From: Faecalibacterium sp. HTF-F
Lineage (GTDB): Bacteria; Bacillota; Clostridia; Oscillospirales; Ruminococcaceae
Assembly: GCF_023347535.1 (NCBI RefSeq)
Contig: NZ_CP094473.1
Location: 1,302,001-1,366,000, forward strand
DNA: 64,000 bases
Reading direction: 5' to 3'
This document shows positions 15,892 through 24,881 of this stretch, piece by piece. Below the pieces are notes generated by a model. It saw only the letters and a list, made by a program, of their open reading frames with translations. It was not told the origin of the DNA and made no database searches. The position numbers and the translations under genes are program-made. How positions within the stretch are numbered: position 1 is the first letter of the stretch; the number at the start of each line of letters is the position of its first letter.

Positions 15892-17907
15892 TCAGTTGGA
15901 TTCAAGCACCTTCCAGTGCTCCGGTGCGGCAAAATCGCTCGTTTCGCCATCATCGGTGTACATCCGGCAGCGGGCGCTGCCGTTTTCGTCCGGGCAGGCC
16001 CACAGGGTCAGGCTGGTATCGTCCAGCTGGGCGGTGCAGCTGGCGGGTCTTGCCACCGGTACGGCATGGCCCGGGCGGATGAACAGCAGGACCTCGTCCA
16101 GTGCACAGCGGACATAATGGTGCCCGGCGGGCAGAAGCTCGGTGTCGTAGTCGTCCACACTGCGAATGCGGTAGAGCTTCATGGTCTCGGGCAGGTAGAC
16201 ATGGCGTCCGCTGGCGTTCTGGGTGTAGACGGGTGCCACCATCACACCCTCGCCCAGCAGCAGCTGGTCCTGTACCTCGCGGGCGTCCGGGTCGGCGGGG
16301 AAGTCAAAGCCCAATGGCCGGAAGTAGCTGGTATTTTCCAGTGCCGCCTTCATGAACTCACTATAAAGGTAGGGCAGCAGGGCATACCGCAGCCGGAGCA
16401 TCTTCCGCAGGGCGGGCAGCATGTCCGCAAAGCGGTAGTATTCCTGCATCCGGGAACCATCGGTGGAGTGATTGCGCATCAGCGGCGTGAACAGGCCGAA
16501 CTCCAGCCAGCGTAGGGCGAGATCAGGCGTAGTATCGTAGGAAAAACCGCACAGGTCGGCACCGGTATAAAGAAAGCCGCACAGCTGCACGTTGGGCATC
16601 ATCTGGATGTTGGCCAGAAGCTGTGCCCATGTGGAAGCGTTGTCACCCAGCCAGATGCCGCCGTAGCGGTGGCTGCCGATGAAGCTGGAGCGGCTGTACA
16701 GCAAAGTGCGTCTGCCGGGCCGCAGGCGGGCAAAGGCTTCGCCTGCCGCGCGGGTCATATTGCCGCCGTAGAGGTTGTGCACCCTGTCGTGGCGCACCCG
16801 TCGGCCATCCACGTCGTGGTAGAAGCTGGCGTAGTCCGCAGGGGCGTTCATCAGGCCCAGCGCACCGCCTACCACCTTGCCGAAGAATTCATCCTGCACG
16901 ATGTTGTCCTTCCGGCTCAGTTCGTCCATGCTCTCAAAGAAAGCCTTGAGCCGCTCCGGCGAATAAAACAGCGCAGGCTCGTTCATATCATTCCAGAAGC
17001 CATCGATGCCGCAGTCGGTCAGCGCCTTGTACTGCCGGCCGAACCACTCCCGCACCTCCGGACGCAGGAAGTCCGCAAAGTAAGCCTTGCCGGGCCACAC
17101 CGCCGCCACAAAGGGCGTGCCGTCGGCTTTGGTGCAGAAGTAACCGTTTGCAAGGCCCTCGGCACAGACGGGATTTGCCGGGTCGATGCGCACACCTGCA
17201 TCGATGATGGGCACCAGCCGGATGCCCTGCGCTTTCAGTTCGGCGCTCAGGGCGGCAAGGTCCGGGAAGCGCTGTTTGTTTACGGTAAAATCCGCGTAAT
17301 CCTGCATATAATCGATGTCCATACAGATCATATCCAGCGGCAGATCGTTCTCTTTGTACTGACGGGCCACCTCCCGCACGTCCTCAGCGGTTTTGTAGCC
17401 AAAGCGGCTCTGTGCCAGACCAAAGGCCCACTTGGGCGGGATATAGCTGCGGCCGATGAGCTGCCGGAACTGGCGGCTGATATCGTTCAGGCCGCCGCCG
17501 GTAATGATGTAAAGCTCATAGTCCGGCTCTTCGGTAGAAAAGCGCAGGGTGTCGTATTCGGTGTAGCCGATATCGTAACGCACTTTGCCCGGGAAATCGA
17601 TGAACACACCAAAGCATTCACAGCCCGCACCGCCATCAATGAGCAGAAAATTGTGCGCACCATAGTAGGAAAGCTTATCCTCGCTGTGGCGGGCTTCATC
17701 GGTGTTGTTGGTAACGTAGTGCCAGCCGCGCTTGTTGATGCCGCGGGGCATTTCGCCCAGACCGTACACGATGGCATCCGGAGCCATCCGGTATTCCCAG
17801 CCGCCATTCTCAGCGGTGAGAAAGGGCACCGGCCCGGCGAAAACGGGAATGTCCTGCACCACACTGTCGGTGGGCAGGGGAGCGCCAAAACGGAAATGCT
17901 GGATCAT
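15892..17907 (-). CDS. Glycoside hydrolase family 31 (alpha-glucosidase-like)
   Basis: 671 residues from the ATG at 17907 (AGGAGGT ten bases upstream); a 12-codon longer frame lacks a ribosome site. The catalytic nucleophile Asp lies in DGFWNDMNEPALF and the acid/base Asp in WLGDNASTW, both GH31 hallmarks; IPPKWAFGLAQSRFGY marks the start of the barrel. There is no signal peptide, so it acts in the cytoplasm on imported alpha-linked oligosaccharides, most likely alpha-glucosides, though GH31 also contains alpha-xylosidases and others. No transporter or regulator is adjacent. A palindromic repeat lies just upstream of its leader. Confidence 0.93.
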   Translation of the reverse strand: MIQHFRFGAPLPTDSVVQDIPVFAGPVPFLTAENGGWEYRMAPDAIVYGLGEMPRGINKRGWHYVTNNTDEARHSEDKLSYYGAHNFLLIDGGAGCECFGVFIDFPGKVRYDIGYTEYDTLRFSTEEPDYELYIITGGGLNDISRQFRQLIGRSYIPPKWAFGLAQSRFGYKTAEDVREVARQYKENDLPLDMICMDIDYMQDYADFTVNKQRFPDLAALSAELKAQGIRLVPIIDAGVRIDPANPVCAEGLANGYFCTKADGTPFVAAVWPGKAYFADFLRPEVREWFGRQYKALTDCGIDGFWNDMNEPALFYSPERLKAFFESMDELSRKDNIVQDEFFGKVVGGALGLMNAPADYASFYHDVDGRRVRHDRVHNLYGGNMTRAAGEAFARLRPGRRTLLYSRSSFIGSHRYGGIWLGDNASTWAQLLANIQMMPNVQLCGFLYTGADLCGFSYDTTPDLALRWLEFGLFTPLMRNHSTDGSRMQEYYRFADMLPALRKMLRLRYALLPYLYSEFMKAALENTSYFRPLGFDFPADPDAREVQDQLLLGEGVMVAPVYTQNASGRHVYLPETMKLYRIRSVDDYDTELLPAGHHYVRCALDEVLLFIRPGHAVPVARPASCTAQLDDTSLTLWACPDENGSARCRMYTDDGETSDFAAPEHWKVLESN

Positions 17908-17937
17908 AAGCGTGAAACCTCCTGTTGGAACTCCTTC

Positions 17938-18063
17938 AGTCAAACCCTGTGGGTTTGCCAGTGTTCCCCACTCTGTCGCCTTTGGCAGGGCGTTAAGCTT
18001 TCCCTCTTTGCCAAAGGCCCCATCTCCGAGGGGGCTGTCGAGCGAAAGCGAGACTGGGGGAGT
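17938..18063. repeat. Short palindromic intergenic repeat, copy R2
   Basis: Contains CAAACCCTGTGGGTTTG, GCCTTTGGCAGGGC, TTTGCCAAAGGCCC and a distal GAGGGGGCTGTCGAGCGAAA / GCGAGACTGGGGGAG part, i.e. the same modules as the other short repeats. Confidence 0.65.
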
Positions 18064-18194
18064 TGACTTCTTATTTTCTTTATCTTACGTCCTTCTGCCG
18101 CACAAAACAAGAGACAAAACCGGCGTTTTTCTGCAATAAAACCGGCAGAATGCGGCCAAATTATCAAAATACCGGCATCTGTTACGGTATACGA

Positions 18195-18223
18195 TTGCAA
18201 ATGGAGAGGGATGCTGGTATACT
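18195..18223 (+). promoter_or_regulatory. Promoter of the sugar transferase gene
   Basis: TTGCAA (18195-18200), 17-bp spacer, TATACT (18218-18223) with an upstream TG at -15; about 100 bp before the start codon. Confidence 0.7.
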
Positions 18224-18326
18224 GGTAACGCTGTTCCAGGGTGTATCTGAAAACAAAGAAATAGACGATCTTTTCGACTTTTCAGGGACACCTTGGCAGA
18301 ACAATGGCAAAAAATGGAGGAAGCTC

Positions 18327-18950
18327 ATGTATCGTAACGGTATCAAGCGCCTGCTGGCGATCGTGCTGTCCCTGTGCGGCATGGTCTGCCTGTCATGGCT
18401 CTTTCTGATCCTGGCCGTGGCTATCAAGCTGGATTCGCCCGGCCCGGTGTTCTTCAAACAGAAACGTGTGGGTATTGGCAAAAAGCACTTTTACATTTTA
18501 AAGTTCCGCACCATGCGCATCGACACGCCCCACGATATGCCTACCCACCTGCTCCACGACCCGGACCAGTATATCACCCGGATGGGGCATTTCCTGCGCA
18601 AGACCAGTCTGGACGAGCTGCCCCAGCTGTGGAACATCTTTGTGGGGGATATGGCGGTCATCGGCCCGCGGCCTGCGTTGTGGAACCAGTATGATCTGCT
18701 GGCAGAGCGCGACAAGTACCATGCCAACGATGTGCGCCCGGGCCTGACCGGCTGGGCACAGATCCATGGCCGTGATGAGCTGGAGATCGCGGAGAAAGCC
18801 AAGCTGGACGGCTGGTATGTGGAGCATCTGAGCTTTGGGCTGGATGTGAAATGCTTCTTCGGCACCATTGCGGCTGTGCTCAGGCACGACGGCGTGGTGG
18901 AGGGCGGCACCGGCACTCTGCACGAAGAAACAGGCAAAGAGAACCATTAA
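18327..18950 (+). CDS. Polyprenyl-phosphate sugar-1-phosphate transferase (bacterial sugar transferase)
   Basis: 207 residues from the ATG at 18327, which has GGAGGAAG upstream; the frame is open for 88 codons further but that part covers the promoter. A single N-terminal hydrophobic re-entrant helix is followed by the PglC/WcaJ-type core: SPGPVFFKQKRVG, FRTM, RKTSLDELPQLWN, GDMAVIGPRPAL, VRPGLTGWAQI. Enzymes of this monotopic class load the first sugar phosphate onto undecaprenyl phosphate for capsule, exopolysaccharide or teichoic-type glycan synthesis. It is an orphan here, with no glycosyltransferases next to it. Confidence 0.93.
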   Translation: MYRNGIKRLLAIVLSLCGMVCLSWLFLILAVAIKLDSPGPVFFKQKRVGIGKKHFYILKFRTMRIDTPHDMPTHLLHDPDQYITRMGHFLRKTSLDELPQLWNIFVGDMAVIGPRPALWNQYDLLAERDKYHANDVRPGLTGWAQIHGRDELEIAEKAKLDGWYVEHLSFGLDVKCFFGTIAAVLRHDGVVEGGTGTLHEETGKENH

Positions 18951-18963
18951 GAATAGCCGCGGC

Positions 18964-19012
18964 CCTTTCACAGAAGGAGTCGGGAGCAGAAACTGCATTT
19001 TTCCTCGTGAAC
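18964..19012. repeat. Solo core fragment of the MITE-like element
   Basis: TTTCACAGAAGGAGTCGGGA...CTGCATTTTTCCTCGTGAA matches the central part of elements B and C (TTTCACGAAGGAGCCGCAG and CTGCATTTTTCC, complement). The terminal arms are missing. Confidence 0.4.
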
Positions 19013-19049
19013 CCGAAATCATACGGAAATCAATTTTTGCGGCTTGACC

Positions 19050-19185
19050 CAGAGCTAAAGCCTTCACCCCTTGGGGGGAAGGTGGCGCGTAGCGCCGGAT
19101 GAGGGGTATTTAGGGTAAAATGCAGCTGTCCTGCGCCCTCATCAGTCACCTTCGGTGACAGCTTCCCCCGACCGGGGGAAGCCTT
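19050..19185. repeat. Short palindromic intergenic repeat, copy R3
   Basis: Two facing halves: CCTTCACCCCTTGGGGGGAAGG...GCGCGTAGCGCCGGATGAGG, and CCTCATCAGTCACCTTCGGTGA... with CTTCCCCCGACCGGGGGAAG; they are inverted relative to each other. Confidence 0.65.
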
Positions 19186-19226
19186 TATTCGGAAAGGTGA
19201 TTTCCGTGCCGAAATCACCATATCTC

Positions 19227-19254
19227 TTGATTTATCCCCGGAAAAGCGTATAAT
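19227..19254 (+). promoter_or_regulatory. Promoter of the AspRS gene
   Basis: TTGATT (19227-19232), 16-bp spacer, TATAAT (19249-19254); 40 bp before the start codon. Confidence 0.75.
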
Positions 19255-19293
19255 AAAACAGTACACAAGACGTCAAAGGAGGATTCCTGTATT

Positions 19294-20628
19294 ATGGAAC
19301 GCACCTATATCAACGAGGCCCAGAAGGCCATCGGCGGCACGGTCAAGGTGCAGGGCTTTATCGAGAACCTGCGCAACAGCAAGTATATGGCCTTCATCGT
19401 GCTGAAGGATATTACCGGCAAACTGCAGATCACGGTGGAAAAGGAAGATCACCCCGATCTGGTGGATACCATCGATAAGCTCACCCCGGATTCCGTCATT
19501 ACCGTCACCGGCAAGGTGATGGAAAACGACTACGTCAAGATGGGCGGCGTGGAGATGATCCCCGAGTCCATCGAGATCGAGAGCATTGCCGATGCACTGC
19601 CCATCGTCCGCAAGGAGATCGCAGCCACCAAGAAAAAGAAGGCTGTGGAGCGCTCCAGCATCGACCAGCGCATCGACTACCGCTGGATCGACCTGCGCAC
19701 CGACGAGAACCAGCTGATGTTCAAGGCACAGAGCTGCTTCGTCAACGCCATGCGCAAGTTCCTGCTGGACCGTAACTTCATCGAGATCCACACCCCCAAG
19801 CTGATCGCTGCTGCCAGCGAGAGCGGCTCTGAGGTGTTCAAGGTGGATTACTTCGACCGCAATGCCTATCTGGCACAGAGCCCCCAGTTCTACAAGCAGA
19901 TGGCCATGGCTGCAGGCTTTGAGCGCATCTTCGAGACCGGCCCTGTGTTCCGCGCCGAGAAGAGCTACACCAACAAGCACTCCACCGAGTTCTCCGGCTT
20001 CGATCTGGAGTTCAGCTACATCACTTCCTATAAAGACGTGATGAAGATGGAAGAGGAGCTGCTGACTGCCGGTCTGCAGGCCGTCAAGGACAACTACGGC
20101 GATCAGATCAAGGAGATGTTCGGTCAGGAAGTCATCGTGCCCACCACTCCGTTCCCGGTGGTCAAGCTGGCAGACCTGTACAAGGGCTTGGAAGAAGAGT
20201 TCGGCTATACCGTCGATGAGAGCGAGAAGGGCGACCTGACCACTGAGGCCGAGCGCCTGAGCTATGAGTGGGTGAAGAAGCACTACGGTCACGAGTTCCT
20301 CTTCATCACCGATTATTCCGCCGAGAAGCGTGCCTTCTACCACATGCGGGATGAGAACGGTGTGCCGCAGGGCTACGACCTGATCTGGCGTGGTGTTGAG
20401 ATCACCACCGGTGCCCAGCGCGAGCACCGCTACGAAGTGCTGAAGAAGCAGGCTGAGGAAAAGGGACTGGCTGAGGACGTCAAGTTCTATCTGGAGTTCT
20501 TCCAGTACGGCTGTCCGCCCCACGGCGGCTTCGGCATTGGCATCGACCGCCTGACCATGCTGCTGTGCGGCCTGACCATCAAGGAGGCCGAGTTCCTGTT
20601 CCGCGGCCCCAACCGCCTGACCCCGTAA
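19294..20628 (+). CDS. aspS: Aspartate--tRNA ligase, archaeal-type (probably non-discriminating, Asp/Asn)
   Basis: 444 residues. N-terminal OB-fold anticodon domain (about 1-105), then a class II catalytic domain: AQSPQFYKQMAMAAG, motif 2 FRAEKSYTNKHSTEF, GVEITTGAQREHRYE, and motif 3 GGFGIGIDRLTMLL ending RGPNRLTP. These blocks resemble archaeal AspRS rather than bacterial AspRS (which is about 590 residues with a GAD insertion) or AsnRS. Such short AspRS2 enzymes often charge tRNA-Asn with Asp for GatCAB to amidate. It may sit in databases as asnS-like. AAAGGAGG precedes the ATG. Monocistronic, with promoter and terminator. Confidence 0.85.
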   Translation: MERTYINEAQKAIGGTVKVQGFIENLRNSKYMAFIVLKDITGKLQITVEKEDHPDLVDTIDKLTPDSVITVTGKVMENDYVKMGGVEMIPESIEIESIADALPIVRKEIAATKKKKAVERSSIDQRIDYRWIDLRTDENQLMFKAQSCFVNAMRKFLLDRNFIEIHTPKLIAAASESGSEVFKVDYFDRNAYLAQSPQFYKQMAMAAGFERIFETGPVFRAEKSYTNKHSTEFSGFDLEFSYITSYKDVMKMEEELLTAGLQAVKDNYGDQIKEMFGQEVIVPTTPFPVVKLADLYKGLEEEFGYTVDESEKGDLTTEAERLSYEWVKKHYGHEFLFITDYSAEKRAFYHMRDENGVPQGYDLIWRGVEITTGAQREHRYEVLKKQAEEKGLAEDVKFYLEFFQYGCPPHGGFGIGIDRLTMLLCGLTIKEAEFLFRGPNRLTP

Positions 20629-20647
20629 TTTCATAGGAACCATACCG

Positions 20648-20684
20648 AGAGCTGCTGTGCATTTTGCGCGGCAGCTCTCTTTTT
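20648..20684 (+). terminator. Terminator after aspS
   Basis: GAGCTGCTG / CGGCAGCTC stem followed by TCTTTTTG. Confidence 0.8.
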
Positions 20685-20690
20685 GTTGGA

Positions 20691-21268
20691 CGATTTAAAA
20701 TGGCTCCGCTTCGCTCTGCCATTCTTAGCGGAAAATAATTTTTAGATTTTGGTCTAGCGGAATGCCTGCGGGCATTCCGCTAGACCATTTTCACAGATGG
20801 GGCTGTGACGGAAAACGGCTTTTGCATGGCATCAGTATCGATTGCAATAAGAAGGTGTCCGGCTTTGACAGAGGGAGTTCAGCCGTCCCCTTGGGAGAAG
20901 GGGAAGCATCCTCGCCCTCTCGGTCAAATCCTTCGGATTTGCCAGCTCCCCCGAAGGGGGAGCTTCTGACGCATCCGCAAGGCTTGAATTTTATCTGGAA
21001 ACTGCGCCGTTACTGCAAAAAGCTCCCCCTTCGGGGGAGCTGGCGAACGAATGTGAGCCTGAGAGGGTTCAGCATGCTGAAAGCAAACAGGTAGCCCCTC
21101 CACAGCGCCGCGCTTTCGCAGAAAGCGGCGCTGTAAATGCTGTTTCCCTCTACGACCCCATCTGTGAAAAAGCAATTCAGGAAAATCCGCAGATTTTCCT
21201 GAATTGCAATTATAAAGTAAATTTTCCGCTGAATATGCCCAGAGCAAAGCGGAGGGCATTCAAAATCG
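20691..21268. repeat. MITE-like element A (with nested short repeat)
   Basis: 578 bp. Ends CGATTT..AATGGCTCCGCTT and, inverted, AAGCGGAGGGCATT..AAATCG, each followed inward by TTAGCGGAAAAT / ATTTTCCGCT. Each arm then has a hairpin with perfect 16-bp stem: 20751-20786 (apex CCTGCGGG) and 21172-21207 (apex TCCGCAGA, i.e. TCTGCGGA on the other strand). Both hairpins are followed inward by TTTTCACAGATGGGG. The centre holds short repeat R4. No transposase is encoded. Confidence 0.8.
20872..21075. repeat. Short palindromic repeat, copy R4, nested in element A
   Basis: Facing GCTCCCCCGAAGGGGGAGC and AGCTCCCCCTTCGGGGGAGCT palindromes, with CCCTCTCGGTCAAATCC..GGATTTGCC and a distal GAGAGGG. Confidence 0.65.
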
Positions 21269-21361
21269 TTCCGGCATAATGCCCCGTCCTGTTTCATACG
21301 ATACAACAAGCGGACCGGAAACCTGTCCGGTGCACAGCGCAAACGGGAAGGGGAGAGCAAT

Positions 21362-22852
21362 TTGGCAAATCAGGAACAGAATGGCATCTGCCGTGAGATC
21401 GGCGCACGCACCGGCGGAGATATCTACATTGGGGTGGTGGGCCCGGTGCGCAGCGGCAAATCCACCTTCATCAAGCGTTTCATGGAGCAGCTGGTGCTGC
21501 CGGCCATCGGCCCGGCGGCAGCCCGGGAACGTGCCCGGGACGAGCTGCCTCAGTCGGCCGCAGGCCGTACCATCATGACCACCGAGCCGAAATTCATCCC
21601 GGAAACGGCCGTGCCCCTGCAATTGGAGGGCGGCGGCGAGTGCAGGGTGCGGCTCATCGACTGCGTGGGCTACATGGTGGAGGGGGCCATGGGACACGAG
21701 GAAAACGACAGGCCCCGCATGGTCAAGAGCCCATGGTTCGACCACGAGGTCCCCTTCGATCTTGCCGCCGAGACAGGCACCCGCAAGGTGATCTGCGAAC
21801 ATTCCACCATCGGCATCGTGGTCACAACCGACGGTTCGGTAAGTGACATCCCGCGGGAGGGCTATGCCAGAACCGAGAAGCGCATCGTGGAAGAACTGGA
21901 TGCGCTGGGCAAGCCCTACATCATCCTGCTCAACAGCACCCACCCGGATGCCCCGGAGACGAAGCAGCTGGCCGAGGGCATGGCCCGGGACTATGACCAC
22001 ACCGTTCTGCCGGTGAGCTGCGTGGATCTGGACGCGGAGGCACTCGGCAGCATTCTGCGGCAGGTCCTGTACGAGTTTCCGGTGAGGGAGCTGGATTTTG
22101 CCCTGCCGCGCTGGGTCACGATGCTGGAAAACGGCCACTGGCTGCAGACGCAGGTGTATGATGCCGCCATGCAGCTGGCAGAGAAGGTCTCCCGCATGAA
22201 GGATGTTCCGGCCGGGAGCGACACATCGGCATTGGAATGCGACGCGGTGCAGCGGTCGTCCATCAGCGGCATCGACCTTGCGGCCGGCAGCGTGCGCATC
22301 ACGGTGGAGCTGAAGCCGGAGATTTTTTATCAGGTGCTGAGCGAGCAGACCGGCCTTGCCATTGGCGACGAAGCGGGCCTGATGCCCTGCATCATGGAGC
22401 TGGCGCGGGCGAAGCGCGAGTACGAGAAGGTGCGCAGTGCCCTTGAGCAGGTGGAAGCCACCGGCTATGGCATCGTGATGCCTTCGGTCAGCGAACTGAA
22501 GCTGGAACAGCCCCAGATCGTGCGACAGGGGGCAAGCTATGGGGTCCGTCTGGAAGCCTGCGCGCCCTCCATCCAGATGCTGAAGGCGACCATCCACACC
22601 GAACTCAGCCCCATCGTGGGCACCGAAAAGCAGAGCGAGGAGCTTGCCCGCAGCCTGTTGGCCGGTTTTGAGGACGACCCGGAGAAACTGTGGGAGTCCA
22701 ACATCTTTGGCAAGAGTCTGCACGAGCTGGTGAACGAGGGCCTGCAGAGCAAGCTGCTGCATATGCCGCAGGAGGCCCGCACCCGGCTGCAGGAAACGCT
22801 GGAACGGGTCATCAATGAGGGCTGTACCGGGCTCATCTGCATCCTGATTTGA
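21362..22852 (+). CDS. spoIVA: Stage IV sporulation protein A (spore coat ATPase)
   Basis: 496 residues, close to the 492 of Bacillus. TTG start at 21362 with GGGGAG upstream. P-loop GPVRSGKS at residues 27-34 and family blocks TIMTTEPKF, DCVGYMVEGA, GHEENDRPRMVKSPW. The C-terminus ends in a short hydrophobic/Cys tail (GCTGLICILI) like other SpoIVA. The protein polymerises on the forespore surface as the base of the coat in an ATP-dependent way. All key motifs look intact, although the presumed relatives are reported as non-sporing. Elements A and B flank it; the stop codon lies at the very edge of element B. Confidence 0.95.
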   Translation: MANQEQNGICREIGARTGGDIYIGVVGPVRSGKSTFIKRFMEQLVLPAIGPAAARERARDELPQSAAGRTIMTTEPKFIPETAVPLQLEGGGECRVRLIDCVGYMVEGAMGHEENDRPRMVKSPWFDHEVPFDLAAETGTRKVICEHSTIGIVVTTDGSVSDIPREGYARTEKRIVEELDALGKPYIILLNSTHPDAPETKQLAEGMARDYDHTVLPVSCVDLDAEALGSILRQVLYEFPVRELDFALPRWVTMLENGHWLQTQVYDAAMQLAEKVSRMKDVPAGSDTSALECDAVQRSSISGIDLAAGSVRITVELKPEIFYQVLSEQTGLAIGDEAGLMPCIMELARAKREYEKVRSALEQVEATGYGIVMPSVSELKLEQPQIVRQGASYGVRLEACAPSIQMLKATIHTELSPIVGTEKQSEELARSLLAGFEDDPEKLWESNIFGKSLHELVNEGLQSKLLHMPQEARTRLQETLERVINEGCTGLICILI

Positions 22853-23115
22853 TTTTTTATTGAGAATGGCCTCCGTTTCACTCTGGCCATGCTCAGCGGA
22901 ATTATTTTTATATTCAAAAACCGGAAAAGTCTGCGGACTTTTCCGGTTTTTGACTTTCACAGTAAAGGTCGTAAGGAAAAATGCAGTTTGAAATTTGGAT
23001 ACTTCTCGTGAAAAAAGCGGTTTGGAGGTGTCCGCAGACACTTCCAAACCGTAAATAAAATCATGAAATTTCCGCTGTTTATGGCTAAAGCGTGCGCGGC
23101 AGCCATTCCGGATCG
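22850..23115. repeat. MITE-like element B
   Basis: 266 bp exactly between the stop codons of the convergent spoIVA and DUF4364 genes. Left arm: AATGGCCTCCG..CTCTGGCCATGCTCAGCGGAATT; right arm complementary but more decayed (AGCGGAAATTTCAT on the reverse strand, end CCATTCCGGATCG). Hairpins at 22915-22952 (17-bp stem, apex CTGCGG) and 23018-23051 (15-bp stem with G-T pairs, apex CTGCGG on the reverse strand). Confidence 0.75.
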
Positions 23116-23679
23116 TTACTTTTCTTCTTCGGTCAGCTTATTGATGAGCATCTGATAGATCTCGTTGCCCTTGAGGATGAACTGCTTTTTGATCAGGTCA
23201 GCCGAAAGGCGGTCGGGAGCCCCCAGCTCCAGACAGAACAGCTCCGCATCCAGTCCCTTTACGGTGCAGCGCACGGTGCAGTGACCGTCTGCCTTTTCGG
23301 TGATGCTGGCGCTGTACTTGGCCTCCTTGCGGGCCCAGGTCTGGCAGCGCAGCACAGCAGCCACAGCGCGTTCCCGCACACTGCGGGGCAGGTCGTAGGC
23401 AAGCTCCTGCGCGACCTTGCGGCCCTTATCGGTAATGGTGTAGCTGCCCTTTGTCAGGGTGACGAGCTGCTGCTTGGTGATATCGTCCAGACACGAGCCG
23501 ATCTCAAAATAATTCACCAGAGCTTCTTCCATCAGGGCGTTTTCAATCTCCTGCCGGGCAATGGGTCCGGCATTTTTGACCAGATAGCACAGCAGCAGCC
23601 GGATCTCGGTGCTGCTGGTCAGCCCGCCGGGACGTACACCGGCGGTAAAAGCATCATTAGCGGCCATCGTTCCATACAT
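23116..23679 (-). CDS. DUF4364 family protein
   Basis: 187 residues. The N-terminal block DAFTAGVRPGGLTSSTEIR and following LLLCYLVKNAG are the DUF4364 signature; the fold is predicted as an N-terminal winged helix plus a C-terminal mixed domain, so a regulator role is plausible but undemonstrated. Two starts are possible: the ATG at 23679 with GGGGG four bases upstream, or the ATG four codons on. The gene is common in Clostridia. Its stop abuts the end of element B. Upstream is the S1-domain gene on the same strand, 38 bp away. Confidence 0.8.
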   Translation of the reverse strand: MYGTMAANDAFTAGVRPGGLTSSTEIRLLLCYLVKNAGPIARQEIENALMEEALVNYFEIGSCLDDITKQQLVTLTKGSYTITDKGRKVAQELAYDLPRSVRERAVAAVLRCQTWARKEAKYSASITEKADGHCTVRCTVKGLDAELFCLELGAPDRLSADLIKKQFILKGNEIYQMLINKLTEEEK

Positions 23680-23717
23680 CCCCCTTGCATTCCTTTTCTT
23701 TTATAGTATAAAGGGTT

Positions 23718-24653
23718 TCACGCCGGATTGCAAGCCGCAGCGGCAAAATCTGTCTCGATCCGCTTCGGGCTTTCCGGTGTGGAGTAGACCCACCGGTCAA
23801 GACGGCCCTCGGTGATGAAGTATTTCAGCTCGAACCGGTGGCGCTGGTTCAGGGAATGGTTCACGATCACCAGCTTGATCTTCATCTTTTCCGGCAGGAT
23901 GTTCTTGATGTAGACGCTGACAGCCTGCCCGGGGGTCAGGTCGGCACAGCTCTCCGCAAGGCCGGCCAGATTGGGTGCGATCTCAATGAAGGTGCCGTAT
24001 TCCTCCACACTGCGCACGATGCCCACCACGGTCTCGCCCACGGTGAACCCGGCGGCGTTTTCCTCCCAGGTGCCCAGCAGCTCCCGGATGGTCAGCACAA
24101 AGCGGCCCTGCAGGTCCCGGCTCTTGATGGCGCATAGGATCTGCTGCCCCACACTCACCCGGTCGGCAGGGGAGGAGATGCGACTCACCGACATGCAGTC
24201 GATGGGCAGCAGGGCGCTGATGCCGCAGCCTACATCACAAAAGGCACCAAAGGGTTCAATGTGGGTCACCGTGCAGGGCAGGATATCGCCGGGCTGCAGG
24301 GCGTCCAGATAGTCGGCCTTGCACATCCGCTGTGCCTCAGCACGGGAAAGCCGGTACACCGGCTGTCCGGTCTCGTCGGTGTCCAGCGACTCAATGACAA
24401 AGCAGGTGGGGCGGCCTACCCGGGTCAGTACGGCAATGTCCCGCACGGTGCCGTTCTCGGCGCCGTCGGCGCACTGGGCAAAGGGCATCACGGCCTTCAC
24501 TCCGCCCAGCTCAAACCGCAGCTGACGCTGGGTATCAAAGGCCAGAGCGGTGGATTGCAGGATCTCACGGTTGGCCATGGCGGCACGCAGCTCGGCGGCG
24601 GTCATGCGGGCAGCAGAACGGTAGCTGCCTTCGGTACGATATGCATGCATCAT
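23718..24653 (-). CDS. S1 RNA-binding domain protein
   Basis: 311 residues. Two S1-type modules can be seen: about residues 120-192 (LQPGDILPCTVTHIEPFGAF..) and 200-260 (FTVGETVVGIVRSVEEYGTF). The N-terminal 110 residues resemble the unconserved head of clostridial short S1-like proteins; it has fewer S1 modules than true ribosomal protein S1. It likely binds RNA, possibly helping translation initiation or RNA decay; no more can be said. The start has GAGGAATG upstream. Divergent from the DUF951 gene across a 228-bp gap. Confidence 0.82.
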   Translation of the reverse strand: MMHAYRTEGSYRSAARMTAAELRAAMANREILQSTALAFDTQRQLRFELGGVKAVMPFAQCADGAENGTVRDIAVLTRVGRPTCFVIESLDTDETGQPVYRLSRAEAQRMCKADYLDALQPGDILPCTVTHIEPFGAFCDVGCGISALLPIDCMSVSRISSPADRVSVGQQILCAIKSRDLQGRFVLTIRELLGTWEENAAGFTVGETVVGIVRSVEEYGTFIEIAPNLAGLAESCADLTPGQAVSVYIKNILPEKMKIKLVIVNHSLNQRHRFELKYFITEGRLDRWVYSTPESPKRIETDFAAAACNPA

Positions 24654-24753
24654 CTTTCATTCCTCTTTCTGTTGTTTTTGGGAGCTGGACAGGTGCCGTC
24701 TGGGAAAGCCAGCTCCATTTCATTAAAACTTATGCATCTGCTATTGCGGATAT

Positions 24754-24782
24754 TTGCATTTTATGCGGCTTTGCATTATACT
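24754..24782 (+). promoter_or_regulatory. Promoter for DUF951-prfA
   Basis: TTGCAT (24754-24759), 17-bp spacer, TATACT (24777-24782), in the 228-bp divergent gap. Confidence 0.65.
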
Positions 24783-24881
24783 ATATTTGTATGCGCTGTG
24801 CCCGGCACACCGGGGGCGCGCACACGCGCCGCCTGCCCACAGACGACTGAAAAAGGCAGGCAGAAGGGAGAAGCCAAGGTT

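Noticed and set aside
24261..24881. Long forward frame ahead of the DUF951 gene
   Set aside because: It overlaps the S1-domain gene on the other strand and has no start signals; only the last 62 codons match a family.
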